From: RH-AL1 sp965198485
GTDB lineage: Bacteria > Pseudomonadota > Alphaproteobacteria > Rhizobiales > Beijerinckiaceae
Length of the DNA: 64,000 nucleotides
Reading direction: 5' to 3'
NCBI GenBank assembly: GCA_965198485.1
Contig: CBDAPQ010000005.1
Location: forward strand, 3,348,001 to 3,412,000
Shown here: positions 17,449 to 26,421 of the stretch, in pieces
Position numbering within the stretch: the stretch's first letter is position 1
Layout of the letters: each line of letters opens with the position of its first letter
The notes under the pieces: model-generated
The model's database searches: none
What the model saw: only the letters and a program-made list of their open reading frames with translations
What the model was told of the DNA's origin: nothing
Program-made: the position numbers and the translations under genes

Positions 17449-19047
17449 ATGACTCAAGGCATTGACCTGCATCCCCGACGCATCCTCTGCGTCTTCCCGC
17501 ACTACGAACCCTCTTTCGGAACGTTCGAGCACGCCTATCACCTGACGGACAACACCAAGGCCTTCATGCCCCCTCAAGGGCTGCTGACCATCGCCGCCTA
17601 CCTGCCGCCGCACTGGCAGGTGCGTTTCGTCGACGAGAACATCACCAAGGCGACCGACGAGGACTTCGCCTGGGCCGAGGCGGTGTTCGTCTCCGGCATG
17701 CACATCCAGCGCCGGCGCATGGACGACATCAACCGCCGCGCCCACGCCCACGGCAGGATCACCGTGCTCGGCGGTCCCTCGGTCTCGGCCTGCCCGGAGA
17801 ACTACCCCGACTTCGACGTGCTGCATTGCGGCGAGCTTGGCGACGCCACGGACGCGATCATCGCGATGCTCGGCGACAGCGTCGCGCGGCCGGCCAAGCA
17901 GCTCGTGATGAAGACCAACCTGCGCCGCGAGCTGTCGCAGTTCCCGATGCCGGCCTACGAGCTGGCGCAGATCCCCAACTACATGCTGGGCACCATCCAG
18001 TTCTCGAGCGGTTGCCCCTACAAGTGCGAGTTCTGCGACATCCCCGGGCTCTATGGCCGCGTGCCGCGTCTGAAGACGCCCGAGCAGATCTGCGCCGAGC
18101 TCGACAAGCTGCTGGCGCAAGGTGTCACCGGCTCGATCTACTTCGTCGACGACAACATCATCGGCAACCGCAAGGCCATCAAGGAGCTGCTGCCGCACCT
18201 GATCGACTGGCAGAAGCGCAACGGTTACGCGGTGGCCTTCGCCTGCGAGGCGACGCTCAACATCGCCCGCTCCCCCGACGTGCTGGCGATGATGCGCGAG
18301 GCCGCCTTCGACGCGGTGTTCTGCGGGATCGAGACGCCCGAGCCCGACGCGCTGATCCAGATCGACAAGGGCCACAACATGGTCATGCCGATCCTCGACG
18401 CGGTGAAGATCATCAACTCCTACGGCATCCAGGTGGTGTCGGGCATCATCCTGGGTCTCGACTCGGACACGGCCGAGTCCGGCGGCAAGGTGCTCGGCTT
18501 CATCGAGAAGTCTGGCATCCCGATGCTGACGATCAACCTGCTGCAGGCGCTGCCGCAGACGCCGCTCTACGACCGCCTGCTCAAGGCCGGCCGGCTCGAC
18601 GAGCGCGACGACCGCGAGTCCAACGTGCACTTCATGATGCCCTACGACGACGTGCTCGGCATGTGGCGCGACTGCATGGAGAAGGCCTACCAGCCCGAAG
18701 TGCTGTTCGCGCGCTACCGCCACCAGCTCGCGACGACCTGGCCGCACCGCATCCCCAAGCCGAACTCGCCGCAGCGCACCAATGGACGGATGATCAAGAA
18801 GGGCCTGACCATCCTCGCCAAGCTGATCTGGTACGTCGGGATCAAGGGCGACGGCGGCTACCGCGGCACGTTCTGGAAGTTCGCGCTGCCGCTGCTCGCC
18901 AGGGGCAAGGTCGAGGCGCTCTTGAACTATGGCCTTCCCGCCCACCACCTCATCATGTTCGCCCGCGAGGCCTGCGCCGGCCGCGGCAACGCCTCGCATT
19001 ACTCCGCCAAGCTGCGCCAGCCTGCGGTCATGGAGGCGGCGGAGTAG
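17449..19047 (+). CDS. B12-binding-domain radical SAM protein (DUF4070-like)
   Basis: A 532-residue protein in three parts. The N-terminal Rossmann-like domain (ILCVFPHYEPSFGTFEHAY and on to VFVSGMHIQRRR and ITVLGGPSVS) has the layout of a cobalamin-binding domain, although the classic DxHxxG is not obvious. The radical SAM core has C189-x3-C193-x2-C196 (CPYKCEFC). The C-terminal region (WYVGIKGDGGYRGTFWKFAL) matches the extension seen in DUF4070 members. These enzymes usually methylate or rearrange unactivated carbons. No hopanoid or bacteriochlorophyll genes flank it, so its product is open. It stands alone. Confidence 0.85.
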   Translation: MTQGIDLHPRRILCVFPHYEPSFGTFEHAYHLTDNTKAFMPPQGLLTIAAYLPPHWQVRFVDENITKATDEDFAWAEAVFVSGMHIQRRRMDDINRRAHAHGRITVLGGPSVSACPENYPDFDVLHCGELGDATDAIIAMLGDSVARPAKQLVMKTNLRRELSQFPMPAYELAQIPNYMLGTIQFSSGCPYKCEFCDIPGLYGRVPRLKTPEQICAELDKLLAQGVTGSIYFVDDNIIGNRKAIKELLPHLIDWQKRNGYAVAFACEATLNIARSPDVLAMMREAAFDAVFCGIETPEPDALIQIDKGHNMVMPILDAVKIINSYGIQVVSGIILGLDSDTAESGGKVLGFIEKSGIPMLTINLLQALPQTPLYDRLLKAGRLDERDDRESNVHFMMPYDDVLGMWRDCMEKAYQPEVLFARYRHQLATTWPHRIPKPNSPQRTNGRMIKKGLTILAKLIWYVGIKGDGGYRGTFWKFALPLLARGKVEALLNYGLPAHHLIMFAREACAGRGNASHYSAKLRQPAVMEAAE

Positions 19048-19243
19048 CGCTTTGTCTTGCAACCATCAGGGCTGCTCGCCTCCGCGGCGGCGAACCGTTC
19101 GCGATCGTCGTGGCGCGCACCTTCAAAACGGCCAGCTTTCATCAGTCTGGCGCCACAAAGCTGCGCCAGCGTCGCGCTGACACAACGATCGTGCACCAAC
19201 CTTGACGGGAACGGGGCGCGACGCCGTTTAAGCTTATACAAAG

Positions 19244-20131
19244 ATGTATGAATCTGATTCGGTCCTCACTGGCGCCCCACGATGCGATCCGGCTCTCGAA
19301 GACGCGGGGCGAGCGGTGGTGACGGACATCCGCGTCGAGCCTCATCATTCGATCGACGCGTCACCGGAGGGCGTGAGGCGGACAGTGGATCTTGCGCGCC
19401 GCGCTTTGCACTGCACTGAGGCGCTGGTGCTTGCGGTGGAGCAGGACTTCGAGCTTGGCGCCACGCTCTCGGCGGAAATCGTCACGGATGACAAGGCCGT
19501 CGCCCGCCTCGTCGTGCGCGACGAGCCGGGACGCCGCTGGTCGGACGATGATTGGGCCATCCTCCGCGACCTGGCCGAAGCTCTCGCTGTCGAGATCCGT
19601 CTGACAGGCCTGATCTCCCGCCTGGAGGCCAGGCAGTCCGGCGCGGCAGGCACCACGCCCGAAGACCTTGCCACGCGTGTGTCCGAGCCCTCGATCGATG
19701 CCGTCACGGCCGCGATCGACGATGCCGATCTTTACGCCGAAGATGCGCCGTTCCACATCCTGCTTGCCGACGACCTCGATCTCAACCGCAAGCTCATCTG
19801 CGACATGCTCTCGCTTGACGGCTACGTCGTCGACAGTGTCGCCGACGGCGCCGCCGCCGTCGAGGCGGTGAAGGCCAAGGTCTACGACCTCGTTCTCATG
19901 GACATGATCATGCCGGGGATGGACGGGATGGATGCCACGCGCGCGATCCGCGCCCTGCCCACGCCGACCTGCGACGTGCCGATCGTGGCGCTGACCGCCC
20001 ATTCCTTCCGCGAGCAGCTCGACAATTGCCTGCATGCCGGCATGAACGCCACCCTCACCAAGCCGATGTCGTTCGACGCGCTCTCCAGCGCCGTTAGCAC
20101 CTGGGCGCGCAGCCGCCGCCGGGCGGCGTAG
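19244..20131 (+). CDS. Response-regulator receiver protein with GAF-like N-terminus
   Basis: A 295-residue protein. Residues about 1-130 resemble the front of a GAF-type sensor (RRALHCTEALVLAVEQDFEL and DWAILRDLAEALAVEIRL). A linker is followed by a receiver domain (about 170-290) with acidic pocket ILLADDL, phosphoacceptor D220 in LVLMDMIMPGMDG, T251 in ALTAHS and K273 in LTKPMS. There is no output domain, so it may act through protein contact or as a sink. No histidine kinase is adjacent. Confidence 0.82.
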   Translation: MYESDSVLTGAPRCDPALEDAGRAVVTDIRVEPHHSIDASPEGVRRTVDLARRALHCTEALVLAVEQDFELGATLSAEIVTDDKAVARLVVRDEPGRRWSDDDWAILRDLAEALAVEIRLTGLISRLEARQSGAAGTTPEDLATRVSEPSIDAVTAAIDDADLYAEDAPFHILLADDLDLNRKLICDMLSLDGYVVDSVADGAAAVEAVKAKVYDLVLMDMIMPGMDGMDATRAIRALPTPTCDVPIVALTAHSFREQLDNCLHAGMNATLTKPMSFDALSSAVSTWARSRRRAA

Positions 20132-20217
20132 TATCCTGCGCAAGTTGCGCGTTCTCAGCCGCACCCAGATCGTGATCGAGACCGCGGCGCTCGACTTCGA
20201 CCGCCCGAGCTGATCCC

Positions 20218-20730
20218 TTGGGACCCGGCTCGGATCCGTTGATCGTCACCGCCCACCTCGACGCGAACTCGTTCGAGGCGCTCGAGGCGCTCCGCCGCCG
20301 CCATTTCCCGAAGAAGCTCAACAAGATCCCGGCGCACGTCAGCCTGTTCCACAAGCTGCCGGGCGAGGAGCTGGACAGCGTGCGCGCGACGCTGGCCGAG
20401 GCGTGCCGGGCAGCGCGCCCGTTCATCATGGCGCCGGGCGAGCTGCGCTCCCTCGGGCGTGGCGTCGCCATCGCCTACGAGGCGCCGGAGCTGGCGCAGC
20501 TGCACGGACGGCTGGCGCAAGCCTGGGCCGGCTGGCTGTCCGCGCAGGACCGCCAGTCCTTCCGCGCCCACGTCACCATCCAGAACAAGGTCGAGCCCGC
20601 CGTCGCCCGCGCCCTGCTCTCGACCCTTCGCGAGGACGCCGAGCCGCCGACCTGCCGCGTCGAGGGCCTCGACCTATGGCGCTACCTCGGCGGACCATGG
20701 GAAGCGATCGAGACGGTGCGTTTCGGCTGA
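20218..20730 (+). CDS. 2'-5' RNA ligase / 2H phosphoesterase family protein
   Basis: A 170-residue protein with both halves of the 2H fold: H40-V-S42 in IPAHVSLF and H118-V-T120 in RAHVTIQNK. The two HxS/T motifs are the catalytic histidines of RNA ligases and cyclic phosphodiesterases. The length is usual. The start is uncertain: TTG 20218 is in frame and another TTG lies at 20239. It is downstream of the receiver protein with an 86-base gap, so a shared transcript is possible. Confidence 0.85.
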   Translation: MGPGSDPLIVTAHLDANSFEALEALRRRHFPKKLNKIPAHVSLFHKLPGEELDSVRATLAEACRAARPFIMAPGELRSLGRGVAIAYEAPELAQLHGRLAQAWAGWLSAQDRQSFRAHVTIQNKVEPAVARALLSTLREDAEPPTCRVEGLDLWRYLGGPWEAIETVRFG

Positions 20731-20745
20731 AGCTCGTGGCAGAGC

Positions 20746-20847
20746 GTCGTTCCGGGGGCGCCGAAGGCGAACCCGAATCGGTGTTCGCCCATGCCGGAGT
20801 TGAAGCTCACCGGTTGCGGATCTCCGCTGCGCTCCGGCCGGAATGAC
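20746..20847. repeat. Intergenic repeat family A, copy 2
   Basis: Begins gtcgttccgggggcgccgaag and ends ggccggaatgac, with internal ggatctccgctgcgctcc. It aligns over its length with 15451-15553, and its ends are inverted. Confidence 0.75.
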
Positions 20848-20856
20848 GCGACGGCT

Positions 20857-21219
20857 TCAATGCCCCCGCCGGCCGCCGCCACCGCCCTTCTTGCCGCCGC
20901 CGCCCTTCTCGCCGGGGTGCTCGTCGACCAGCGCCGCTGCGATCCAGTAGCAGGAAAGGTCGCCGGTGAGCCGGATGCAGGCCAGCGGCGGCTTGGTCTC
21001 GTCGATGTCGACGTTGATGCCCTTGGCAAAGGCGAGGCAGGCGCGGGTGGCTTCCAGCGGCTGCGCCGCGGCGTCCTGCGCCGCCTTGCGCCCCTGCAGC
21101 GCCACTATTTTGGTGGCATCGGCCGGCGTCGCGCAGCCCACCGTCGCCGCCTTGAGCGCGGCGGCTTCGGCCGGTGCGGAGAGCGCGAGGAGGGCGAACA
21201 AGGCGGCGAGAGTCTTCAT
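20857..21219 (-). CDS. Small secreted protein with Gly/Lys tail
   Basis: Start ATG 21219 gives a 120-residue protein with a clear signal peptide (MKTLAALFALLALSAPAEA). The mature part has four Cys (VGCATPA, RACLAF, LACIRL, LSCYW), probably two disulfides, and ends in a Gly/Lys run (EKGGGGKKGGGGGRRGH). Longer in-frame sequence upstream overlaps non-coding DNA and ftsY. Function unknown; likely periplasmic. Confidence 0.65.
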   Translation of the reverse strand: MKTLAALFALLALSAPAEAAALKAATVGCATPADATKIVALQGRKAAQDAAAQPLEATRACLAFAKGINVDIDETKPPLACIRLTGDLSCYWIAAALVDEHPGEKGGGGKKGGGGGRRGH

Positions 21220-21337
21220 GGCACCTGTCCTAGCGCGCGCCGCCGACGCCGCCCAATCACGCCTGCGTGGCGCGCCCGTGTAGCTATGCGAGAGGCCGCC
21301 GCTTATATCGGACCGATCGAACCTGCGAGGATCTTGG

Positions 21338-22786
21338 GTGAGCGACACCGGCGAAAAGCCCGTCAAGAAGAGCTTCCTGCGCAAGATCTTCAGCCAGGCC
21401 GAGCCGGCGCCGTCCAAGCGCCCGAAGGAGGATCCGGCCTGGCAGCCGCAGGCCAAGGCGATCGAGGAGATCGCGCCGCTCGCCGCGGCAAGCCGCGGGC
21501 CCGTGACGAGCGAGGCACCTGCCGTCTTTGAGCCCGTGCCGGAAATGGTATTCCCCGAGGTGGTCGCGCCCGAGATGCTCGCCCGCGACGTGCCCGCCCG
21601 CGACGTGCCGAGCCTCGCGCCCAGGACCGATCCCTCGCCCGCCGCCGACGTCCCGCCGGCGCCGATCGTCGTCGCGGTGACGGCGCCGCGGCTCTCGCCG
21701 GTGCCGGCCGACGAGAGGCCTCAGCCGCCGCCCGCGACGCCGACGCTCCTCGTCGAGACACTCGCTCCGCTCCCGGTTATGGCCGAAGCGCCGGCCCTTC
21801 CCATCGTCGACGACGCCTTCACGATCGAGCCGGCGCCGGAGCCGCCGGCCGAGCCCAAGCGCTCCTGGTGGAGCCGGCTGCGCGAGGGACTGTCGCGCTC
21901 GTCGGGTTCGATCGGCACCGGCATCGGCGACATCTTCACCAAGCGCAAGCTCGACGCCGCGATGCTGGAAGACCTCGAGGACGTGCTGATCCGCGCCGAC
22001 CTCGGCGTCGCCACCTCGACCCGCATCTGCGAGGCCGTCGGCAAGGGCCGCTACGACCGCGACGTCTCGCCCGAGGCGGTGAAGGCGATCCTCGCCGCCG
22101 AGGTCGAGCGCGTGCTGGCGCCCTACGCCCGGCCCATCGCGATCGGCACCGGCAAGCCTTTCGTGATCCTGGTGGTCGGCGTCAACGGCTCGGGCAAGAC
22201 CACGACCATCGGCAAGCTTGCCGCCAAGCTCACTGCGGAAGGCAAGACGGTCACGTTGGCCGCCGGCGACACGTTCCGCGCCGCGGCCATCGCACAGCTG
22301 ACGATCTGGGGCGAGCGGCTCGGCTGCCCCGTCGTCGCGCGCGAGCAGGGCTCGGACGCCGCCGGGCTGGCCTATGCCGCGATCGAGGAGGCGCGCGCCA
22401 GCGGCGCCGACGTGCTGCTGATGGACACCGCCGGGCGGCTGCAGAACCGCACCGAACTGATGGCGGAGCTCGAGAAGATCATCCGGGTGATGAAGAAGCT
22501 CGAGCCGGCCGCGCCGCACGCCGTGCTGCTGGTGCTCGACGCCACCGTCGGCCAGAACGCGATGAGCCAGGTCGAGATCTTCGGCAAGGTCGCCGGCGTC
22601 ACCGGACTGGTGATGACCAAGCTCGACGGCACCGCGCGCGGCGGCATCCTCGTCGCCATCGCGGAGAAATTCAAGCTGCCGGTGCACTTCATCGGCGTCG
22701 GTGAGACCGCCGACGACCTCGAGCCCTTCGCCGCCCGCGACTTCGCCGAGGCCATCGCCGGGATCGACGTTCGCGAACCGGTCTAG
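21338..22786 (+). CDS. ftsY: Signal recognition particle receptor FtsY
   Basis: GTPase that docks ribosome-SRP complexes at the inner membrane. The 482-residue protein begins (GTG) with a Lys/Glu-rich membrane-targeting A domain (to about 180), then the N helical bundle (SWWSRLREGLSRSSGSIGTG), and the G domain from about 270 with GVNGSGKTTT (P loop), DTFRAAAIAQL, DTAGRLQNR (G3) and TKLDGTARGG (G4). The end, FAEAIAGI, is usual. A gagg ribosome binding site is present. It probably starts its own transcript. Confidence 0.97.
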   Translation: MSDTGEKPVKKSFLRKIFSQAEPAPSKRPKEDPAWQPQAKAIEEIAPLAAASRGPVTSEAPAVFEPVPEMVFPEVVAPEMLARDVPARDVPSLAPRTDPSPAADVPPAPIVVAVTAPRLSPVPADERPQPPPATPTLLVETLAPLPVMAEAPALPIVDDAFTIEPAPEPPAEPKRSWWSRLREGLSRSSGSIGTGIGDIFTKRKLDAAMLEDLEDVLIRADLGVATSTRICEAVGKGRYDRDVSPEAVKAILAAEVERVLAPYARPIAIGTGKPFVILVVGVNGSGKTTTIGKLAAKLTAEGKTVTLAAGDTFRAAAIAQLTIWGERLGCPVVAREQGSDAAGLAYAAIEEARASGADVLLMDTAGRLQNRTELMAELEKIIRVMKKLEPAAPHAVLLVLDATVGQNAMSQVEIFGKVAGVTGLVMTKLDGTARGGILVAIAEKFKLPVHFIGVGETADDLEPFAARDFAEAIAGIDVREPV

Positions 22787-23021
22787 GTCACTCGAGGGTT
22801 CGCTTGGGATTAGATGATAGGTGAACTTGCACGCCCAGATGCGGCTGTGCCCTCTTGTAGCCGGAACAGCACTCGAGCCTTGCGTTCGACCGCAGCCCTG
22901 CCCAAGTCACTGGCGCCCGCTCTTTGGGTTAGCGCTTCGAAAGTCCACCTTGGATGCCGATAAGCGAGAGCTGGATCGACGGCGCCGTCGAGCACGAACG
23001 GCGCCACGATGCCGCGCAGGC

Positions 23022-24065
23022 TCATCCCATACGCGAGCAAGTGCAAGCTCTTCCGCTCGCTAGATGTTTAGTCCCGAGCACTTGCTGGAACGCATCGAGG
23101 CTGAACCCTTTCCGGCTTATTGGTTCAAGCCTTGCTGATGGCTCCTTGCGCCGTGAGCATGTGGAACGCATCGCCGAACGCTCCGCGAGCGAGGGCAGCA
23201 GGCTAAGGAAGTTCTGGCTGATCGCGGAGCGCACGCCTTTCGCCGTGACGAGGGCCAACCGCGCGATGGGAGCCCGGCCCTCGATCGGAATATAGACGAC
23301 GTCGTCCAGCTTGATCTGCGTGATCGACATCGGGACGATCGATACGCCGAGATGTGCGGCCACGAGCGTCACGGTTGACGCGATATGCTGCACGTACTGG
23401 GTGACATTCGGCGTGAAGCCGTTTGCTTGGCAAGCGAAGACGATCTCGTCATGCAGGCTCGGACCGAGCTCGCGCGGGAACGCGATGAACGGCTCGCGCG
23501 CGATTTCGGTCAGACGCAGCGTCTCGTGTTGCGCCAGTCGGTGGTTCGCCGGCAGCGCGATGAACGTGGCTTCGTCGGGAAGGTGCAGCAAGTTGACACC
23601 GCTGGGATCGCCGTCGCCTGGCCGAACGAAGGCCATGTCGAGTTCGCCGCGCAGCACGCGCGCGTAAAGCGCAGCCGTGGTGAGCTCCTCAAGCGCGATC
23701 TGCACGTCGGGCCACGTTCGGTGGAATTCGTCGATCGTCGAACTGATGATCTGGTTGAAGGTGGCCGAGCTCGTGATGCCAAGGAGCAGCCGTCCAATCG
23801 CGCCGCGTTGCGCGCGCATCGCGGCGAGCTTCGCCCGTTCCGCGGCGGCGATCGTCAACTTTGCCTCGACGAGAAAGGCATCGCCGGCGGGTGTGAGTTC
23901 CGCGCCTTGCGGCACGCGGCGGAACAGGGGACCGCCGAGTTCGCTCTCGAGTGCCTGGATTTGCTGGCTCAATGGCGGTTGCGCGATCCCGAGCTTTTCC
24001 GCTGCACGCGTGAAGTTGCGCTGTTCGGCGACAGCAAGAAAATACCGAATGTGCCGCAACTCCAT
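23022..24065 (-). CDS. LysR-family transcriptional regulator
   Basis: A 347-residue regulator. The winged helix is MELRHIRYFLAVAEQRNF with AQPPLSQQIQALE, and the substrate-binding domain starts around residue 90 (GRLLLGITSSATFNQI). The domain looks complete by about residue 295 (ISQNFLSLLPSLAERS). The last 50 or so residues are unusual for LysR proteins (KGFSLDAFQQVLGTKHLASG), so the natural stop may have been lost or the tail is lineage-specific. No target operon is obvious; the neighbouring secreted protein gene runs in the same direction. Confidence 0.9.
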   Translation of the reverse strand: MELRHIRYFLAVAEQRNFTRAAEKLGIAQPPLSQQIQALESELGGPLFRRVPQGAELTPAGDAFLVEAKLTIAAAERAKLAAMRAQRGAIGRLLLGITSSATFNQIISSTIDEFHRTWPDVQIALEELTTAALYARVLRGELDMAFVRPGDGDPSGVNLLHLPDEATFIALPANHRLAQHETLRLTEIAREPFIAFPRELGPSLHDEIVFACQANGFTPNVTQYVQHIASTVTLVAAHLGVSIVPMSITQIKLDDVVYIPIEGRAPIARLALVTAKGVRSAISQNFLSLLPSLAERSAMRSTCSRRKEPSARLEPISRKGFSLDAFQQVLGTKHLASGRACTCSRMG

Positions 24066-24153
24066 AGGGCCGCATGTTTACGAGGGCGTGACGACGGTCA
24101 ACCTGCGGCGGCCGCATGGCAGGCACTTGAAACAGACACCTGGCAAATACGAA

Positions 24154-24176
24154 CCCGCCCGGATGAACCGGGCGGG
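24154..24176 (-). terminator. Stem-loop after the small secreted protein gene
   Basis: CCCGCCCGG (24154-24162) pairs with CCGGGCGGG (24168-24176) around a five-base loop. It lies 24 bases beyond the end of the 24200-24427 gene. On the minus strand it is followed by a moderately T-rich stretch. Confidence 0.55.
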
Positions 24177-24199
24177 GCGTCGTTGGCGTCGAGTCGGTC

Positions 24200-24427
24200 C
24201 TAGTTGCGGTTCGGCAAGCCGCCGACCGGGCCCCCTGTCGCGGTGGTGGGACCGGAGTAACCAGTGCCGTAATAAACCCGGCTGTGGACCGGGAGCGCCG
24301 ACGTGATCTGAGATGTCGACGGCACCGGGAGTGCATTGCCATAGGCATCCTGCGCCCAAGTGGCGGCGGACGCGGAGCCCAAGCCGAGCATAAGGGTGGC
24401 GGCAGAAGTCATCAGAAGCTTTTGCAT
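24200..24427 (-). CDS. Small secreted protein
   Basis: A 75-residue product with a typical signal peptide (MQKLLMTSAATLMLGLG and SASA cleavage). The mature peptide, about 53 residues, is polar and Gly/Thr/Pro-rich (YYGTGYSGPTTATGGPVGGL) and has no cysteines. A stem-loop follows. Function unknown. Confidence 0.65.
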   Translation of the reverse strand: MQKLLMTSAATLMLGLGSASAATWAQDAYGNALPVPSTSQITSALPVHSRVYYGTGYSGPTTATGGPVGGLPNRN

Positions 24428-24620
24428 TTCGTATCTCCTTGGTTGGTAGATTAGAGATAGGCGACGCTGATCGTCGCTTCCAATACATATATCATGCTAA
24501 TTTCAGAGCTTTCGAGTATAACAGCAAGCCGTGATTCAGACTTGCTCGATCCTCCTGCGGCTCGCCGCACTGCGATAAGCTCGTTGGACGCGGCTCAAAC
24601 GGTGCTCGGAAACAGAAAAA

Positions 24621-24644
24621 CCCCATCCGCAGCAGCGGATGGGG
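24621..24644 (-). terminator. Rho-independent terminator for the Tat-signal SDR gene
   Basis: CCCCATCCGC and GCGGATGGGG pair perfectly around AGCA. On the minus strand the stem is followed by tttttctgttt, a good U-tract. It lies 77 bases past the end of the SDR gene (24721). Confidence 0.85.
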
Positions 24645-24720
24645 CTTCCTTCAAGACCGATCGCAGCACAGCGCCAAAGGCGTGCCAAGCTTGCGTGGCA
24701 ACCTCGAGATCAAAGGCGGA

Positions 24721-25713
24721 TCATGCTTCCAGGTTGGCGCTGTCGCCACCGGTAACGGCATATGTCGTCCCGCTCACCATCCGCGCCGCGTCCGAGGCGA
24801 GGAAGACGAGCGCCGGAGCGACATCCTCCGGCTGAAGCCATGGCACGCCGAGCGGCAGCTTCGCCGCGAGCGAATGCGCCGCAGTCTTCTCATCCTTGCT
24901 TTCGTCGCCAGTCGGCTTGCCGCCTCCGGCTTCGATGGCGGCGGCGTAACGACTTTCGCGACGCGTCAAAGGCGTGTCGATGAGGCCGGGAACAAGCACG
25001 TTGACGGTGATCTTGTGCGGGCCGAGCTCGAGCGCTGCGGATTTCGCGAGTCCGATCAGGCCCCATTTGGACGTCGAGTAGGCCGAGGCATTCAGGGTCC
25101 CGTGCTGCCCCTGGGTCGACGAGGTGACGATGATGCGTCCGCCCCCACGCTTCACGAGGAGCGGCGCGAACACCCGCAACACGTTGGCGGTGCCGTTGAT
25201 GTTCACGTCGATCGTCGTGTGCCAATCCACGTCCTGCATTTCGAGGAGGGGCTTAAAGGCTTGCACGCCGGCGTTGGCGAACACGATGTCGACGCCACCG
25301 AACGTATCGACGGCGCGCGTGGCGGCCCCTCGCAGGGCGCCGATGTCGCGCTGATCCGCCGTGACCTGGAGCCAGCGACCGCCGGCCGCCTGCACCTGAC
25401 GGCCGGTCTCCGCGAAGTCCGAAGACGTGGCCGGCGTGAGTTGAAGCGACGCGCTGATCGGACCGGCGATATCGATGCCGACGATATCGGCCCCCGCGCG
25501 CGCCAAGGCGACCGCGCCGGCCCGCCCGATGCCCCTTGCGGCTCCCGTGACAACCGCGACCCGACCCTTGAGTGAAAACCCCCTGCTTACACTGTCCGTC
25601 GCTGCTTCGGCCTTGGCCGCTTGCGCCGTCGCCAACTGGCTTGCCAAGGCCACGCCGACCGCTCCGGTGAGGACCGCTCGCCGGTCGTGCCCCGCATTCA
25701 GATTCATGCTCAT
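24721..25713 (-). CDS. SDR oxidoreductase with a putative Tat export signal
   Basis: A 330-residue protein from ATG 25713, which has a ggggaaa ribosome binding site. The N-terminus, NLNAGHDRRAVLTGAVGVAL, is a twin-arginine-type signal that ends near TAQAAKAEA. The SDR core follows with VVTGAARGIGRAG, VFANAGV, IIVTSSTQGQ, YSTSKWG and the C-terminal VSGTTYAVTGGDSA. NAD(P) must be loaded before export, which explains a Tat route. Substrate unknown. The frame is open another 75 codons upstream, but that part lacks recognisable homology. Confidence 0.85.
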   Translation of the reverse strand: MSMNLNAGHDRRAVLTGAVGVALASQLATAQAAKAEAATDSVSRGFSLKGRVAVVTGAARGIGRAGAVALARAGADIVGIDIAGPISASLQLTPATSSDFAETGRQVQAAGGRWLQVTADQRDIGALRGAATRAVDTFGGVDIVFANAGVQAFKPLLEMQDVDWHTTIDVNINGTANVLRVFAPLLVKRGGGRIIVTSSTQGQHGTLNASAYSTSKWGLIGLAKSAALELGPHKITVNVLVPGLIDTPLTRRESRYAAAIEAGGGKPTGDESKDEKTAAHSLAAKLPLGVPWLQPEDVAPALVFLASDAARMVSGTTYAVTGGDSANLEA

Positions 25714-26279
25714 GTATTTCCCCCTGAAGGATGGAGGCGGTGGATCATTCCGCACGCCTCGTTCACGAGCAAATGGAGCCAAACACTCACGTTCCCAATA
25801 CATGGAATCCACTTCCATGAGAGCTTCTGAATATGGGTCATTAGCAATGACTTCAACGCGCCGTCCTTCACCGGCATGAACGAGAGAAGGGTCTCCATAG
25901 GACATGCGCAGAACGATTTGCTTCGCCCTGTTCCGCACGCGCTCGACATCATCCGAGTGGCGGCGTTCAAGCCGTCAAGGCCACCGCCGTCCGAACGCGC
26001 GATCGCCTTTCCCCGCCGGCTCATGAGGTGAGTTGCGAGCCGGAGCTGCGCGCGATGCGGCGGACCCGTTCACGATGATGGAGTCCTCGCGACCCCGTTC
26101 CACCGAGCCCTCTGGTACAAGACGGTCGCGCCAGTGAGCGCCGACCGACGAACTGCGCACCGAAGCGCCGGAGGTGACGCAGGTTCACATGGCGCAGGTG
26201 CGACCAGCGACGCAAGACGTCCCGGGCATCGACATAACGACAACATCAGGTCCGCGTTTCTATCCGAACCGGTGCTGTT
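25714..26279. other. Gene-free stretch upstream of the Tat-signal SDR gene
   Basis: About 565 bases between the SDR start and the tRNA. Frames are open on both strands, for example 75 codons continuous with the SDR frame, but no motif or ribosome binding site supports a gene. It may contain decayed sequence. Confidence 0.35.
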
Positions 26280-26356
26280 TGGCGCGCCCTGTAGGATTCG
26301 AACCTACGACCCTCGGGTTCGAAGCCCGATACTCTATCCAGCTGAGCTAAAGGCGC
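26280..26356 (-). tRNA. tRNA-Arg (anticodon TCG)
   Basis: On the minus strand the 77 bases start gcgcctttagctcag and form a full cloverleaf: acceptor GCGCCTT/AGGGCGC, D-arm AGCTCAGCTGGATAGAG, anticodon stem TCGGG/CCCGA with loop CTTCGAA (anticodon TCG, reads CGA), T-arm with GGTTCGAATCC, discriminator G and an encoded CCA. Confidence 0.95.
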
Positions 26357-26421
26357 GTGGCAATATCCTAGCCGCGTTTGCCCGCGGCTTCAATGTCGGC
26401 GTAGCCGGCGGCTATGGCGCG

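Noticed and set aside
17449..19047. Hopanoid methylase (HpnR/HpnP) identity for the B12 radical SAM protein
   Set aside because: The N-terminal sequence and the C-terminal extension fit the DUF4070 type better, and no hopanoid genes are nearby.
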